Part shown: positions 7,976 through 21,400 of the stretch, piece after piece
Position numbering within the stretch: position 1 is the stretch's first letter
Layout of the letters: each line of letters opens with the position of its first letter
DNA from: Denitratisoma sp. DHT3
GTDB taxonomy: Bacteria; Pseudomonadota; Gammaproteobacteria; Burkholderiales; Rhodocyclaceae
Reading direction: 5' to 3'
Assembly (NCBI RefSeq): GCF_007833355.1
Contig: NZ_CP020914.1
Span: 1,040,047 to 1,104,046, forward strand
DNA length: 64,000 nt
The notes under the pieces: generated by a model
What the model saw: only the letters and a program-made list of their open reading frames with translations
Database searches by the model: none
What the model was told of the DNA's origin: nothing
Made by a program: the position numbers and the translations under genes

Positions 7976-8176
7976 CTACTTCTTGGTCCTTGGCGTAGGG
8001 GCCGCGGCCGCTTCGTCGGGACGGCGCTGCCTCCATTCCTGGTAGCAGTCGAGGCCGCAGAAATATGCAACGTAATCAACCACCTCCGATACCATGGCGG
8101 CCGAGTTCGGAATCTCCTTCCGACACTCCTCGCAGGTGACTTTCTGCAATTCCGGCGGTTTGTTTTCCACGCCCAT
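7976..8176 (-). CDS. Small zinc-ribbon-like protein (DUF3330-like)
   Basis: A 66-aa protein with two cysteine pairs, CEEC near residue 15 and CGLDC near residue 40, probably binding one zinc ion. The C-terminal tail is basic and alanine/proline-rich. A ribosome site (GAGGGGGAGATTTCCC) precedes the ATG. It is the last gene of a minus-strand run after the SDR, with an 83-nt gap. It resembles DUF3330 proteins, whose function is unknown; the family call is tentative. Confidence 0.65.
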   Translation of the reverse strand: MGVENKPPELQKVTCEECRKEIPNSAAMVSEVVDYVAYFCGLDCYQEWRQRRPDEAAAAPTPRTKK

Positions 8177-8259
8177 GGGAAATCTCCCCCTCGTCAGAGG
8201 TATTTCATCCTAGGCCGCGGCGGGGGTCGGTGCCAGTTGATGACGCCAGGCGACGTCAA

Positions 8260-9024
8260 TCAGCACATGTTCAAGCCGCCGTTGATGCTGAGCGCCTGGC
8301 CGGTGACGAAGGCGGCGCCGCTGCCGGTGGCGAGGTAGAGCACGAGGTCGGCCACTTCCTCGGGGCGGGCCAGGCGCTTCATCGGCGTGGCCCTGACCAT
8401 CGCGGCGCTGAGCTTGTCGCTCAGGTTGCCGGTGCCGGCGTTCTCGGCGAACAGTTCCGTGGCGATGGGGCCGGGGCAGACCACGTTCACCGTCACGCCG
8501 TGGCGCGCGACTTCCCGCGCCAGGCCCTTGGACAGCGCGATCACGCCGCCCCGCGCGGCGGCGGAGGCGGCTTCGGCGCTGGAGCCGACCTTGCCGGCAT
8601 CTGAACCGATGGTGACGATGCGGCCGCGCTCCTGGCCGATCATCTGCGGCAGCACGGCGCGGCAGCAATAGAGCACGCTCATCAGTTCCACATCGACGGT
8701 GCGGCGCAGGTCGGGCAGGGAAATCTCCTGGATCGGGCGCAGCGCGCCGGTGCAGCCCTGGGTGTTCACCAGCACGTCGATGCGGCCGAATTCGGCTCGG
8801 ATCTGCCCGACCAGGGCGTCCACCGCGGCCGGGTCGCTGGCATCGGCCTGGAGCGCGAGGCAGCGGCGGCCGAGGGTTTCCACCTCGGCCCGCAGCGCTT
8901 CGGCCTTGGCGGCGGCCTGGTGGAACACCAGTGCGATGTCGTGGCCGGCCCTGGCCAGGCCCAGGACGACCAGGGAGCCGACGCCGCCGGTGCCGCCGAC
9001 GACGATCGCGACCGGCGCGCTCAT
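8260..9024 (-). CDS. SDR-family protein lacking the YxxxK active site
   Basis: The 254-aa Rossmann-fold protein resembles FabG-type reductases. It has the cofactor loop GGTGGVGS near residue 10, the strand motif DVLVNTQG (usually NNAG), the active-site serine region VTIGSDAG, and [10 protein letters not shown]. The segment that normally reads YxxxK is SAAAR (in [16 protein letters not shown]), so both catalytic Tyr and Lys are replaced. It is either a pseudoenzyme, possibly a partner of another SDR, or an enzyme with different chemistry. GGAGGAAGG precedes the start. It sits between the zinc-ribbon gene and terC on the same strand. Confidence 0.85.
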   Translation of the reverse strand: MSAPVAIVVGGTGGVGSLVVLGLARAGHDIALVFHQAAAKAEALRAEVETLGRRCLALQADASDPAAVDALVGQIRAEFGRIDVLVNTQGCTGALRPIQEISLPDLRRTVDVELMSVLYCCRAVLPQMIGQERGRIVTIGSDAGKVGSSAEAASAAARGGVIALSKGLAREVARHGVTVNVVCPGPIATELFAENAGTGNLSDKLSAAMVRATPMKRLARPEEVADLVLYLATGSGAAFVTGQALSINGGLNMC

Positions 9025-9091
9025 TGGGGAGCCTTCCTCCCAATCCCCGTCCCGTGGGCGGGGGTGGCGGCAACTGGCCGCCGCGCGGCGC

Positions 9092-9844
9092 TCATTCCGT
9101 TTCCCGGACGTAGGGCTCGTGCAGGTCGACCGGCGCCGCCGCCTTCTTGCGTATCCGGATGTTGAGCATTTCGACGCAGACCGAGAAGGCCATCGCGAAG
9201 TAGATGTAGCCCTTCGGCACGTGGTGGCCGAAGCCGTCGGCGATCAGCACCACGCCGACGACGACGAGGAAGGACAGCGCCAGCATCTTGATGGTGGGGT
9301 GGCCGGAAACGAAGCGGCCGATGGCGGGGGCGAACAGCATCATCAGGCCCACCGAGGCGATGACGGCGGCGATCATCACGGTCACTTCATTCACCATGCC
9401 CACCGCGGTGATGATCGAGTCGAGCGAGAACACCAGGTCGATGATCACGATCTGCACGATCACGGCCATCAGGGTCGACGCCACCTTGCGCGAGGCTTCG
9501 CCTTCCTCGCCCTCCAGCAGTTGGTGCACCTCGCCGGTGCTCTTCCAGATCAGGAACAGACCGCCGCTGATCAGGATCAGATCGCGGCCGGAGATGCCGT
9601 GCTCCAGCACGGTCAGCACCGGCTCGGTGAGGCCGACGATCCAGGACAGCAGCAGCAGCAGTCCGATGCGCATGAACATCGCCAGGAACAGGCCGATGCG
9701 CCGGGCGAATTCCTGCTGCGCCCGGGGCAGCTTGTCCACCAGGATGGAGATGAAGATGATGTTGTCGATGCCGAGAACCAGTTCCAGCGCGGTCAGGGTC
9801 AGGAAGGCGATCCAGGTTCCGGGGTTGAGCAGAAGTTCGATCAT
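9092..9844 (-). CDS. TerC-family integral membrane protein
   Basis: The 250-aa protein has about seven hydrophobic segments and the TerC signature [15 protein letters not shown] near residue 20. The second acidic motif, [13 protein letters not shown], lies in the middle. These acidic residues in membrane helices are linked to metal (often manganese) export or metal-dependent protein maturation in the family. The start is placed at ATG 9844, where the first membrane helix begins; the frame extends upstream to 9886 with no family residues. It is divergent from tex. Confidence 0.9.
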   Translation of the reverse strand: MIELLLNPGTWIAFLTLTALELVLGIDNIIFISILVDKLPRAQQEFARRIGLFLAMFMRIGLLLLLSWIVGLTEPVLTVLEHGISGRDLILISGGLFLIWKSTGEVHQLLEGEEGEASRKVASTLMAVIVQIVIIDLVFSLDSIITAVGMVNEVTVMIAAVIASVGLMMLFAPAIGRFVSGHPTIKMLALSFLVVVGVVLIADGFGHHVPKGYIYFAMAFSVCVEMLNIRIRKKAAAPVDLHEPYVRETE

Positions 9845-10024
9845 TTTCGAAAGAGGGCAAACCCCACGTCGGGGCAGGGACGCCATTATGCCAGCGGATG
9901 CGGCGCGGCCCCCGCCTCGGGGGGCGGGAGTCGAGCTTCACGAGACCATCCTGCCCGCGTTGCCTTTGGCGGCGCCTTGGTGCATAGTTCGCGCCTCTTT
10001 TTTCAGCCCCATCGCGAATCATTC

Positions 10025-12352
10025 ATGCTGCCCCCCATCGAACACCGCATCGCCGAGGAGCTCGGCGTTCGCCCCCAGCAGGTTTTCGCCGCCGTCCAGT
10101 TGCTCGACGAAGGCGCCACCGTGCCTTTCATCGCCCGTTACCGCAAGGAAGTCACCGACGGCCTGGACGATACCCAACTGCGCAATCTGGAAGAGCGCCT
10201 GGGTTATCTGCGGGAACTGGAGGAACGGCGCGGCGCGATCATCGCCAGCGTGGAAGAGCAAGGCAAGCTGACGCCGGAACTGCGGCTCGAACTGGAAAAC
10301 GCGGAAACCAAGCAGCGCCTGGAAGACCTCTACCTGCCCTACAAGCCCAAGCGCCGCACCAAGGCCCAGATCGCCCGGGAAGCGGGGTTGGAGCCCCTGG
10401 CCGACGCCCTGCTGGCGGACCCGACGCTGTCGCCCGAGGAAGAGGCGGCCAAGTACGTGAATACCGCCGCCGAGCCGCCGGAACAGCACGTGCCCGACGT
10501 CAAGGCCGCGCTCGACGGCGCGCGCCAGATCCTGATGGAGCGCTTCGCCGAAGATGCCGCCCTGCTGGAAAAGCTGCGCGTCCATCTGAACGACTATGGC
10601 CTCCTGGTTTCCGCCGTGGTGGAAGGCAAGGAGACGGAGGGCGCCAAGTTCCGCGACTGGTTCGAGTTCAAGGAAGCCATCCGGGACATGCCCTCCCACC
10701 GCGCCCTGGCGCTGCTCCGCGGCCGCAACGAGGGCGTGCTGCGCCTGGCGCTGAAGACCGAGCCGGAACTGGAGGACCCGCCGCGCGGTTCCCCCTGCGA
10801 AGCCATGGTGGCGGGCCATTTCGGTCTCAAGGACCAGGGCCGCGCCGCCGACCGCTGGCTGCTGGAAACCGCGCGCTGGGCCTGGATGGTGAAGCTCTCC
10901 CTGCACCTGGAACTGGAACTGATGAACCAGTTGCGGGAGCGCGCCGAGGAAGAGGCGATCCGCGTTTTCGGCCGCAACCTGCACGACCTGCTGCTGGCCG
11001 CTCCCGCCGGCCCGCGCGCCACCCTCGGCCTGGACCCCGGCATCCGCACCGGTTGCAAGATCGCCGTGGTGGACAAGACCGGCAAGGTGCTCGACACCGC
11101 CACCATCTATCCCCACGAACCGCGCCGCGACTGGCAGGGGTCGCTGGCCACGCTGGCGGTGCTGTGCAGGAAACACCACGTGGACCTGATCGCCATCGGC
11201 AACGGCACCGCCAGCCGCGAAACCGACAAGCTCGCGGCCGACCTGATCAAGGGCCTGCCTGAGCTGGGCATCACCAAAGTGGTGGTCTCCGAGGCCGGCG
11301 CCTCGGTGTATTCCGCCTCCGAACTGGCGGCCAGGGAATTCCCCGAACTGGACGTGTCGCTGCGCGGCGCCGTCTCCATCGCCCGCCGCCTGCAGGACCC
11401 GCTGGCGGAGCTGGTCAAGATCGATCCCAAGTCGATCGGCGTCGGCCAGTACCAGCACGACGTGAACCAGGCCAAGCTGGCGCGTGCCCTGGATGCGGTG
11501 GTGGAGGACTGCGTGAACTCGGTCGGCGTCGATGTGAACACCGCCTCGGCGCCGCTCCTGACCCGCATCTCCGGGCTGAACACCACCCTGGCCGCCAACA
11601 TCGTCGCCTACCGCGACCAGCACGGCGCCTTCAAGAGCCGCAAGCAGTTGAAGGAAGTGCCGCGCCTCGGCGAAAAGACCTTCGAGCAGGCGGCCGGCTT
11701 CCTGCGCATCATGAACGGCGACGACCCGCTCGACGCCTCGGCCGTGCACCCGGAAGCCTACCCGGTGGTGGAGCGCATCCTGGCCGACATCCAGAAGAGC
11801 GTGAAGGAAGTGATCGGCGACAGCCGCGCGGTGAAGGCGCTCAATCCCGCCAAATACACCGACGAGCAGTTCGGCCTGCCCACCGTGCAGGACATTCTCA
11901 AGGAACTGGAAAAACCCGGCCGCGACCCGCGCCCGGAGTTCAAGACCGCATCCTTCAAGGAAGGCATCGAGGATCTGAAGGACCTGCAACCGGGCATGCA
12001 ACTGGAAGGCGTGGTCACCAACGTCACCAACTTCGGCGCCTTCGTGGACATCGGCGTGCACCAGGACGGCCTGGTCCATGTCTCGGCCTTGTCCGCCAAG
12101 TTCGTCAAGGACCCACACACCGTGGTCAAGGCCGGCGACGTGGTGAAGGTCAAGGTGCTGGAAGTGGACGTGGCGCGCAAACGCATCGCCCTGACCATGC
12201 GCCTGACGGACGAAGTGCCCAAGGGCGGCACGAGTGGCGGCAACGCCGGCCATAGCGGCCCGCGCCACGACCGGCCTCGCAACGCACCGCGCCAGGAAGC
12301 ACCCAAGGGCAACGCCATGGCCGACGCCCTGGCGCGGGCCCTGAAGCGATGA
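10025..12352 (+). CDS. tex: Tex, S1-domain RNA-binding transcription accessory protein
   Basis: A 775-aa cytoplasmic nucleic-acid-binding protein with full Tex architecture. The N-terminal helical domain is about residues 1-190. The YqgF/RNase H-like fold follows, with [18 protein letters not shown] near residue 336. Next are HhH motifs ([20 protein letters not shown]), and the S1 domain is at about 656-727 ([19 protein letters not shown]). The C-tail is basic. The start is ATG 10025; the frame is open far upstream but only over the opposite strand of terC and the SDR gene. Confidence 0.95.
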   Translation: MLPPIEHRIAEELGVRPQQVFAAVQLLDEGATVPFIARYRKEVTDGLDDTQLRNLEERLGYLRELEERRGAIIASVEEQGKLTPELRLELENAETKQRLEDLYLPYKPKRRTKAQIAREAGLEPLADALLADPTLSPEEEAAKYVNTAAEPPEQHVPDVKAALDGARQILMERFAEDAALLEKLRVHLNDYGLLVSAVVEGKETEGAKFRDWFEFKEAIRDMPSHRALALLRGRNEGVLRLALKTEPELEDPPRGSPCEAMVAGHFGLKDQGRAADRWLLETARWAWMVKLSLHLELELMNQLRERAEEEAIRVFGRNLHDLLLAAPAGPRATLGLDPGIRTGCKIAVVDKTGKVLDTATIYPHEPRRDWQGSLATLAVLCRKHHVDLIAIGNGTASRETDKLAADLIKGLPELGITKVVVSEAGASVYSASELAAREFPELDVSLRGAVSIARRLQDPLAELVKIDPKSIGVGQYQHDVNQAKLARALDAVVEDCVNSVGVDVNTASAPLLTRISGLNTTLAANIVAYRDQHGAFKSRKQLKEVPRLGEKTFEQAAGFLRIMNGDDPLDASAVHPEAYPVVERILADIQKSVKEVIGDSRAVKALNPAKYTDEQFGLPTVQDILKELEKPGRDPRPEFKTASFKEGIEDLKDLQPGMQLEGVVTNVTNFGAFVDIGVHQDGLVHVSALSAKFVKDPHTVVKAGDVVKVKVLEVDVARKRIALTMRLTDEVPKGGTSGGNAGHSGPRHDRPRNAPRQEAPKGNAMADALARALKR

Positions 12353-12429
12353 GCGCCGCCTGGAGAAACACAACCGCATCCCCCGGGGCAAGACACGTCC
12401 CGGGTGCGAATCCGATCATCTGCCCGGCG

Positions 12430-15400
12430 CTATCCCAGCATGAAAAAAACATCTGACATACCCTGCACCTCCCGTAGCCCTTGGGCTGCAATACCGAAAG
12501 CACTGTCACCGAGCACAGCACGGCCGTCAGCGGTGTCGATGTTCGAGAAGCTTCCATAGCGGCCGTACTGATAGGCCAAATCGCCCCCGATTGCGCTCGT
12601 ATTGCCGGCGCTCGCATAGGCGAGCCCCAAGGAATCCGCCATATGCCAATGGGCCAGTGTTGGCTGGGTGGAACGGGCAGCATCAAAGGCATCCACCACG
12701 GTACGGAAATTGAAATCCACAACCTTGTGGTTTCTCAAGACGTCACTGCCAGCCGCATCGAAGCCTACCATCGCGTCGGCAATCACCTGCAGGTTTGCCA
12801 CGCTCTGCTTCCCTGCATACCAGTCCTTGAGAACGATCTGATCAGATCCACCCATTTCAAGAATCAGATTGTTTCCCGACTTGGAAAGTGCCAGATCCTC
12901 GTACCGGATTCCGCCGCCAAGCGAGACCGTGTTGTCGCATACCCCATCGCCGGTCACCATATCCTGTCCGTCGCCCGCATTGAAAACCAGTACATCGGCA
13001 CCGGCACCGGTGGAAAGAATGTCGTTGCCAATCCCTCCCACCAACATTTCATTGGCGCTGCTACCGCTCAATGTATCGTTGCCACTGCCACCGGCCAGTA
13101 AACTCGTGCCCCCTTGGCCGTAAAGCCTGTCATTGCCTTCGTTTCCAAACAAGAAGTCGTGGCCCAAACCACTGTAGAGCGTATCGTCCCCTACCCCACC
13201 ATGGATGAAATCGTCGCCGGAACTGCCGGCCATACTATCGTTGCCAGCTCCCCCATCGATCTGTGCAATGCCGATCAACTCCGACTCGCTGAAATCCAGC
13301 GTGTCGCCATAGCTTGACCCGGCGATCACATTCACGCCCGCTCCGCCGTCGATCTTCTCCACCGTCTTCTCGCCGGTGAATTGATAGAAGCGGAACACAT
13401 CGTCCCCCGCGCCACCCAGCACCCGGTCATAGCCGGCCCCGCCATTCACGCTGTCGTATTCGGCGTTGCTGCCCGTGATCTGGAAAACATCGTCGCCGGC
13501 GCCACCCGCAAGCGTGTCGTAACCCGCACCGCCGATAATGATGTCATCACCAGCGCTGCCCGTGATCGTATCGTTCCCGGCACCGCCATCAATCAAGGCG
13601 ATACCGATCAACTCCGTCTCGCTGAAATCCAGCGTATCGCCATAGCTAGACCCGGCAATCACGTTGGTGCCGGCTCCGCCTTCGATTCGCTCCACCGTCT
13701 TCTCGCCGGTGAATTGATAGAAGCGGAACACATCGTCCCCCGCGCCACCCAGCACCCGGTCATAGCCGGCCCCGCCATTCACGCTGTCGTATTCGGCATT
13801 GCTGCCGGTAATCTGGAAAACATCGTCACCATCATCGCCCGCGAGCGTGTCGTAACCCGCACCGCCGATAATGATGTCGTCACCGAAACTGCCCGTGATC
13901 GTATCGTTTCCGGCACCGCCGTCGATCCGGGCAATATTGCTCAACTCCGTACCACTGAAATCCAGCGTATCGCCGTAATTTGAGCCGGCAATTACATTGA
14001 TGCCGGCTCCACCCTCGATTCGCTCCACCGTCTTCTCGCCGGTAAACTGATAGAAGCGGAATACATCGTCCCCTTCACTTCCCAAAATCTGATCAAACCC
14101 ATCGCCTCCATTCACGCTGTCGTACTCAACACTACTGCCCGATATCAGGAAAACATCGTCGCCATCATCACCCGAGAGCGTGTCATAACCAGCACCGCCA
14201 ATAATGATGTCGTCACCATCTCCGCCATTGAGATTATCGTTGCCACCACGCCCATCAATCCTGTCGTCATAGAAAGTTCCCGTCAGGGTATCACCGTAGG
14301 CGGAGCCGACCAGATGGCGGCCGATGGCCAGATTCAAATCAACCACCGCCGACAATCCATAGCGATCGGTGGCAGTCACCGACAAAGGCAGCCACCCTGC
14401 GGCGGCGGCAGTCGGCGTGCCTGACAGGATGCCTGAATCTGGATCGAAGCCGAGCCATGATGGCAAGCCCGATCCGTCAGAGCGGGTGACCGACAGAGTC
14501 AGCCTGTCCCCCTTATCCAGGTCGGAGAACACGTCATTGGGCACAGACATGCTGAAGGAAACGTCCTCGGTCAGGCCGAGTTCATCGAAAGCCGATATCG
14601 CCTCAGGTGCATGATTGATCAGTTTCGACAAGGGTACCGTTTTGCCATCGGAGAACCCGACATGGAATTTTTCGCTCCCGTCATAACTGATTACGGCAAT
14701 TGAATCCTCCGCCCCATAGTGAATCACGAGCCCATCGCCGGCTTCTTCAATCTCAAGATCGGCCGCGGTAATGCTGCCGCCGAACTCGATGATATCGGTG
14801 CTACCGTCATCGAACTCCAGAAGCAGATCATTGCCATCACCGGGGTTGAATCGATAGATATCGGCGCCAAGACCGCCATCCATCACATCGTTCAACGGGC
14901 CGCCGATCAAGCGATCGTTGCCGGCCAGGCCCGACAACAGGTCTTCCCCGTCCAGCCCCATCAGCACATCGTCGCTGTCCGTTCCGACCAGGGCATCATC
15001 GAAATCCGTCCCGACAATCGTGCAAGCCAGTTCATCCAACCGCCCTTGAGACCACGAATTACCGTCATCGAACTCAATCCCGGCAATACGCTCAACAGCC
15101 GGATTCCACCAATCCTTAAGCACGACACCATCGTTACCTTCGCCCACGGACAAGCGCAGATCGTCTCCTTCCCTGTGGAATCCGATATCGGTCGGCGCGA
15201 TCCCCGCGCCGAACAGTAATACATCCCCGTCGTCCGGCAACGCACCCGACTGGTCCACCACATCCCATCCATCGCCTGGCGCAAAGACATAACGATCGAA
15301 ACCCGCTCCCCCCACCACCTCGTCGTTGCCATGCCCGCCCTTGAGCACATCATTTCCCGCACCACCTGCCAAGGCATCATTGCCAGCCAGCCCATGAATT

Positions 15401-18400
15401 TCGTCCGCCCCGGCCGTGCCCGAAATCACGTCCGCCCCTGCTGTTCCCATGATGAGCGGGTTGGGCGTCAGTGCGGCCAGCGCCGCCTCGTCCCACACCG
15501 TGCCATCGGCAAAATGGACACTCTTGACGCGCAAGGCACCAGGGTTCCACCAGTCCTTCACAATCAGACGGTCGTCGGTATCGTCGATCATCAGCACCAG
15601 ATCGAAGTCTTGCTGCGTCACCGAGACATCGGCGGGCGCGACTTCGTATCCCATACGGACAATGTCGGTGCCTCCCTCATCCGCACCCTGCTGATCGACG
15701 CGGCTCCATCCATCCCCCCGGCCGAAGACATAGGTATCGCTGCCCGCTCCGCCGGTCAGCGTATAGGCGCCATTGCCCGCGTAGAGCGTATCGTCGCCTG
15801 CCTCGCCGAACAGATGGATATCGAATTCATCCCGGAAATCCCCAGAAAATTGATGATTCCATGGCTCACGTGTCGACAGGCCGCGTAACTCGTCATCGCC
15901 CGCCGTGCCGACGAATTCGGAAACCTCGGCGTCGATGGCACGCGTCAGAATGTTTTCGCCATCCAGATCCGCCGTCGTCCAGGCCGTGCCGTCGCCGAAC
16001 TCGACCGCCGACAGGCGCACGGTTCCCGCGTCGTACCAGGACTTGAGGATCATCAGGTCGCCGGTATCGGCGATCTCCATATACAAGTCGTGCTCGTCGC
16101 GGAAGATGATCACATCGCTGGGCAGCACATCGCTGGCAAAGCGCAACACATCCACATCGCCCAGGCCGGCCGTGGATTGATCGATCACGTCCTGCCCGCC
16201 GCCACGCCCGAAGCGATAAATGTCGTTGCCTGCCCCGGCCGCCAGCACATCATTCCCTTGGTCACCGTCAAGATCGTCGGCACCGGCCCCCGACAGCAAA
16301 AAATCATTCCAGGACGATCCGGCCACGATCTGGCTGTCGTCCAGCCGCGCCTTCAACTGATCGACGGTTAATCGCGTTCCGTCGGCGAAGGACACGTATT
16401 CGATGCCGGTTCCCGCCTCGCTGAATTCGCCCGCGATCTGGAAGCGCGCCCCCGTGCCGTCGGGGGTGAGCAGCAGCATGAACTCCCTATTTTCATCACG
16501 GCCGTTGTCGCTTTTCAGCGCACGCAGCGAATCGGCATCGACGCCGGGACCGAAGCGAACCTCATCGTGAAATGTGTTCTCCATCCATGAACTGTCGTCC
16601 AGGATGGTATCCACCGAATCCTCTTCCAGCAGGAAAAACAAATTTCGGCCGTGTGTCCCGATCAGGGTATCTCGCCCCCTGCCGCCGATATAGGTCGTCT
16701 CGCCGGTAAACTCACTATTGCTGCCCTCGCCGCCCACCATCAACAAATCGTTGCCGTCGTTTCCGTACAGGAATATCGGCAGGGGCGGTCCATCGAAATA
16801 GTCACCGGAATCGACCATCAAGATGTCATTGCCCATCCCGCCGTCCGTGTTGCTGGCATAAAACTCGTCGTCGCCGCCTTGCAGATAGGCAATGGTGCCG
16901 ATGCGCACTTCGCTGAGTTTCACGGTTTCGTACCGAGCCGTGGCGGTGAACTGCCCTGGCTGTGCCGGTGGCGTCGTGCCGCCGGCAGGGTATACCCAAT
17001 AGCCCTTGATGCTGCCATCCGGGTTCTTGACCATTGAGGTGGTGGCTCCGCTGTCGAGGCGATAGCCGGTCGATGTGCCGTTGTTCGCGATGAAATATGG
17101 TTGTGTCGCCGATGGCGCGCCGATGCCGAGACGGAAACCGTAATCTGCCTGGCGCACCTGAGTGCCGGTAAATGTCGTGCTCGATTGATAGTCGAATGAA
17201 CCTTCCTCCGGTTGCATCGATGCGGGAATGTCGATCTCGTTGTCGCCAAACCCATAATAGGTATGCAGAATGTCCCTGGCATCACTGGTGGTGTATTCAG
17301 ACAGCCGAGCGCTGCGCGTGGTGTCTTCCGTGTTGAAGACTGTCGTGCTGCCGCTTTGCCACACGCTGGTTTCGGTGCGTCGGGCCACACCGTCGCTGCC
17401 GATGGTGTAGCCCTGCTCCGCATAGTAAGCCGCCCACTCCGACTGCCATTGCGCCTTGAACTGCTCGACGAACTGGCCGACGCTGGCGGCATTGCCACCC
17501 ACCAGTCCCAGGAATTCATCCATCGTCCGCACCGCGCCGTCGGCGCCGCGCACCGTCCAGTTCGTGCCCGCCGCGGCATCGGCATAGTAGCTTGCGATGC
17601 GCAGCGTATCGGCGCCGGAGCGCAGCAAAAGCAGCAGATCGTCGCCCTCCCGCGTCGACTGCATGGCCGAAGGCGCAGCCCCCAGCAGCAATTCCAGTTG
17701 CGACACCTCTCCAGCCGCCTCGATCACCGTGTCGTGCGCCATGCCGGGGCCGAAGCGGTAGGTGTCAAAGCCCGCGCCACCCGTCAATTCATCGTCGCCG
17801 GCCCCGCCGTCCAGCAGGTCCGCGCCGTCTCCGCCCAGCAGCGTATCCGCGCCAAGGCCGCCGCTGAGCGTGTCGTCTCCCGCCCCGCCGTCGAGGGTGT
17901 CGCTGCCGCCCCGGCCATCGAGCACGTCGCCGCCGGCATGACCATGCAGGGAGTTGTCGGCGCCGTCGCCCAGCAGGTTCGCCGCCGGCATCGTCGCCAG
18001 TAGATCGGCCGTGGTCAGCGTGGTGCCGTCGGCGAAGGCAAACACTTGCACCCGGTTCAGCTCGCCTTGCATGACAGAGAGCCGGTCGCCGCCGAAGTCG
18101 ATATCGAGATAGCGCTGGCCGTCCTCGGCCAAACTTTGCGATACGGTCATATTCGCCGCCGTAAGCGCCTGTCCTGAGCTTGACGAAGGGCCGAACACCA
18201 CCGTGTTGAGGCCGGCCGTGTCCTGGATCACATCCGTTCCGTCGCCGGGGTTGAAGTAGTAAGTGTCGTTCCCCGCGCCACCCGCGAGCACATCGCTGCC
18301 CGCACCGCCGCCGATACGGTCATCGACATTGGTGCCGGCCAGGAGGTCGTTGCTGTTTGTGCCGGTGATGTCAAAGCCCTTCGCCATCAGTTCCGCGTAG

Positions 18401-21400
18401 GTCAATGTTTCCGGCTGTCCTGTCGAAGGATCGTCGAACTCGATACGCTCGAACGGCGGCTGACCCAGTACGTTATTTGGATTGAAGCTGGCGAAGACCA
18501 GCGCATCATTGGCATCCGCGCCGGTTTGCAGGACGAGCGCGCCGCCCTCGATGCCCAGCTTGAGATCGTCCGCCGATACGCCGGAAAGGCGCAGGACATT
18601 GCCGCTGCCGCCAGTTGTCAACTGATCCCGACCATCCCCGGCGGCATAGCGGATCAGGTTGTCGTTTCCCGCCGCGACCAGGGTATCGTCCCCCTGTCCC
18701 CCGGCAAAGGTGCTGTTGCCCCCGGTGCCGGTCAATCGGTCGGCCCCCTGCCCCCCGAACAGGCTGGCGCCCGGCACCGCCGTTGTTTGCGTCAGCGGCG
18801 CGGGAAAACTGCGCCCCATCAGGGTGCCGATATCGAACATCCCATCGTCGAATTCGATACGCTCTATCGCCCCCTGGACGCCATTCTTGATACCGACCCA
18901 TCCGCTCTCGGCCACCACCAGCAAATACTCGCCGGAGCCATCCATCTCCAGGCGGACCCCGCTGGACTGCACCCCCTCCCAGCGCAAGGTATCGCTGCCA
19001 CCGCTATCCTCGATGCCCTCCACCATGCCGCCCGCACCCATCCGCGCATCCCCCGCTCGGATCAGGTAAAGATCGTTCCCGCCCCCTCCCATCATCAAAT
19101 CGACGCCCGCGCCCCCTTCCAGCACATCGTCGCCCTCGCCGCCCAGCAGGATGTCGTCTCCCGCACCGCCGAGCAAAGTATCCGCACCTTCGTCGCCTTG
19201 CATCTGGTCGTTGCCCGCGCCCCCCTGCAAGGTATCGGCCCCTTCGCCACCCGACAGCACATCGTCGCCTTCCCCGCCGTCCAGCGTATCGGCCCCCGCC
19301 TCACCCTGCATCTGGTCGTTACCCGCGCCCCCGAGCAAGGTGTCGTTCCCGCCATAGCCCCTCAGGTAATCGTTCCCCTCCTGGCCGTCGAGCACGTCGT
19401 TCCCGTGGTAGGCCGCGATTACAGAGTCGGCATCCCCGAACAGTTGATCATCGCCCGCCCCACCATAAAGCGTATCGTTGCCGCCATCGCCTTCGAGGAT
19501 GTCGTTACCCGCACCGCCCTCCAACCAATCGTCGCCATGGAACTGCGGGTCGAGCTTGTCGTAATCGCCCACCAGGCGGTCGTTCCCCTGGCCGCCGTAG
19601 AGCCTGTCGCTGCCGCCATCGCCCACCACCGTGTCATCGCCGTCGCCGCCGTCGATCACATCGTTGCCATGCTGCTCGGGCTCGGCATACATGATCGGCG
19701 TGCCCTCCGGCGGCGAATCCGGCAGATCGTGGGTCACCACAAACCCCTTGCTGCCGTCCCCGAACAACTGGTCGTTCCCGGTGCCTCCTTCAATCCTGTC
19801 GCTACCGCTCCCGCCCGAGGCAAAATCCGCCCCCGCGCCGCCAGCCAGGCTATCCGCGCCCATACCGCCCCAAAGCACATCGTCTCCCGAGCCGCCATCC
19901 AGGATGTCGTCCCCGGCATAGCCGAACAATCCATCGTTGCCCGCGCCGCCGTAGAGCGAATCGTTGCCCTGCTGCTCCTCCGGCGTCTGGGTAAACTGGG
20001 CTGATGAATTGATCTCGAATCTCACGGCCTTCTGCTCGAAGTCCCAATCCCGCCCTGCATCCGGGAAGGAGCCGTCCCCCAGCAGAAGGTCGTTCCCCTG
20101 CCCGCCATACAAGAGGTCGCTCCCCGCGCCGCCCGCCAGCAGGTCCTTCGCTTCGCCACCCAGGAGCACGTCACGGCCCGCGCCGCCGTCCAGCAGTTCG
20201 CCCTTCGCGGCCGTGCCGCCGTTCCCTTCTCCGGCGTTGTAGGCATCGGTCAGCACCACCCGCTCGTTCCCGTAGAGGCTGTCGTCTCCTTCTTCGCCAT
20301 GGAGAATGTCTTGCCCGCCCTGGCCCAACAGGTTGTCGTTGCCTTCGCCGCCGAACAGAATGTCGTCTCCCGTCCCGCCTTCCAGCCGGTCTGCGCCTGC
20401 CTTGCCCAGGAGCCGGTCGTCTCCGCCCTGCCCTTGGATCAGGTCGTTCCCGGCCGAGCCGTTCAAGGTTTCGTTCTTGCCCGCCTCGCCACCGGGGCTA
20501 CCCTGGGGGTTGCCTTGTTCGTCTACCCGGTAGTAGCGGATGTCGTACCCGACAATGTCGGTGGGGGTACCGTTTTCGTCATGGTTGTAGCGGGCCGTAC
20601 GGGTCTCGATGCGCCAGTCTTCGGGGTAGTTGTGCGCTTCGTAGTCGGCTCGGCTCAGGTAGCCGTCGCTATGGCTGACGGCAACGTCGCCTTCGATGGT
20701 CTTCTCGGGCGTGGCCCCTTGGGGCGTGGCGTAGAGCTGGAACCCGAAGTCGCCATCGGCGAAGGCTTCGGCGCTGGTCTGGTTATGGAACACGAGCTGG
20801 GTCTGGGCGTCCAGCGTCAGTACGCCGGGGGAGTGGAATTCCAGGGTCTTGCCGCTGTCCAGCACGAATTCGTATTTGCCGGTCTCTTCGTTCTTGACGA
20901 AGGTGCCTTCGAACCGCTTCCCATCCACCACGATCCGGTTCCGACCGCTATCGACGATGGTGTCTCTGCCGTCTCCCCGATTGATGAGGTAGGTGTCTTC
21001 TCCTTCTCCTCCTTCAAGGGTGTCGCTCCCTTGCCCCCCAATCAGCATGTCTTCCCCTGCGCCCCCTCGCAGGGTGTCGGCGTCGGACTGCCCGACCAGT
21101 AGGTCGTTCCCACCACCACCGGTAAGGGTATCGGCATCCATACCACCCAGCATGAAGGCAGCTCTTTCCCCAGCGGAGACGGCCATGCCTTCCGTACCGG
21201 ATTGTACGAACCAGTCAGGTAATGAGGGCAACAGCGACTGGATTAGCGCACTCGTGTTTTCGTCATACAGACCGACCTGTTTCAAGTAGTTCTTGAAGTA
21301 GAGGTTGTAGCCTTTGGCCTCTTCCAGGCTCGGAGCAATGGCTTCGATATCGAATTTGAGGCCACCGCTAATTCTTTCGAATAGCTCTTCACCGACACCA

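Noticed and set aside
13189..14187. CRISPR-like array
   Set aside because: The period is 333 bp, coding and in frame; there are no short repeat/spacer units anywhere in the window.
18526..20004. Long plus-strand open frames opposite the giant RTX gene
   Set aside because: They mirror the regular RTX codons; the translations are low-complexity and have no start signals, while the minus strand encodes clear domains.
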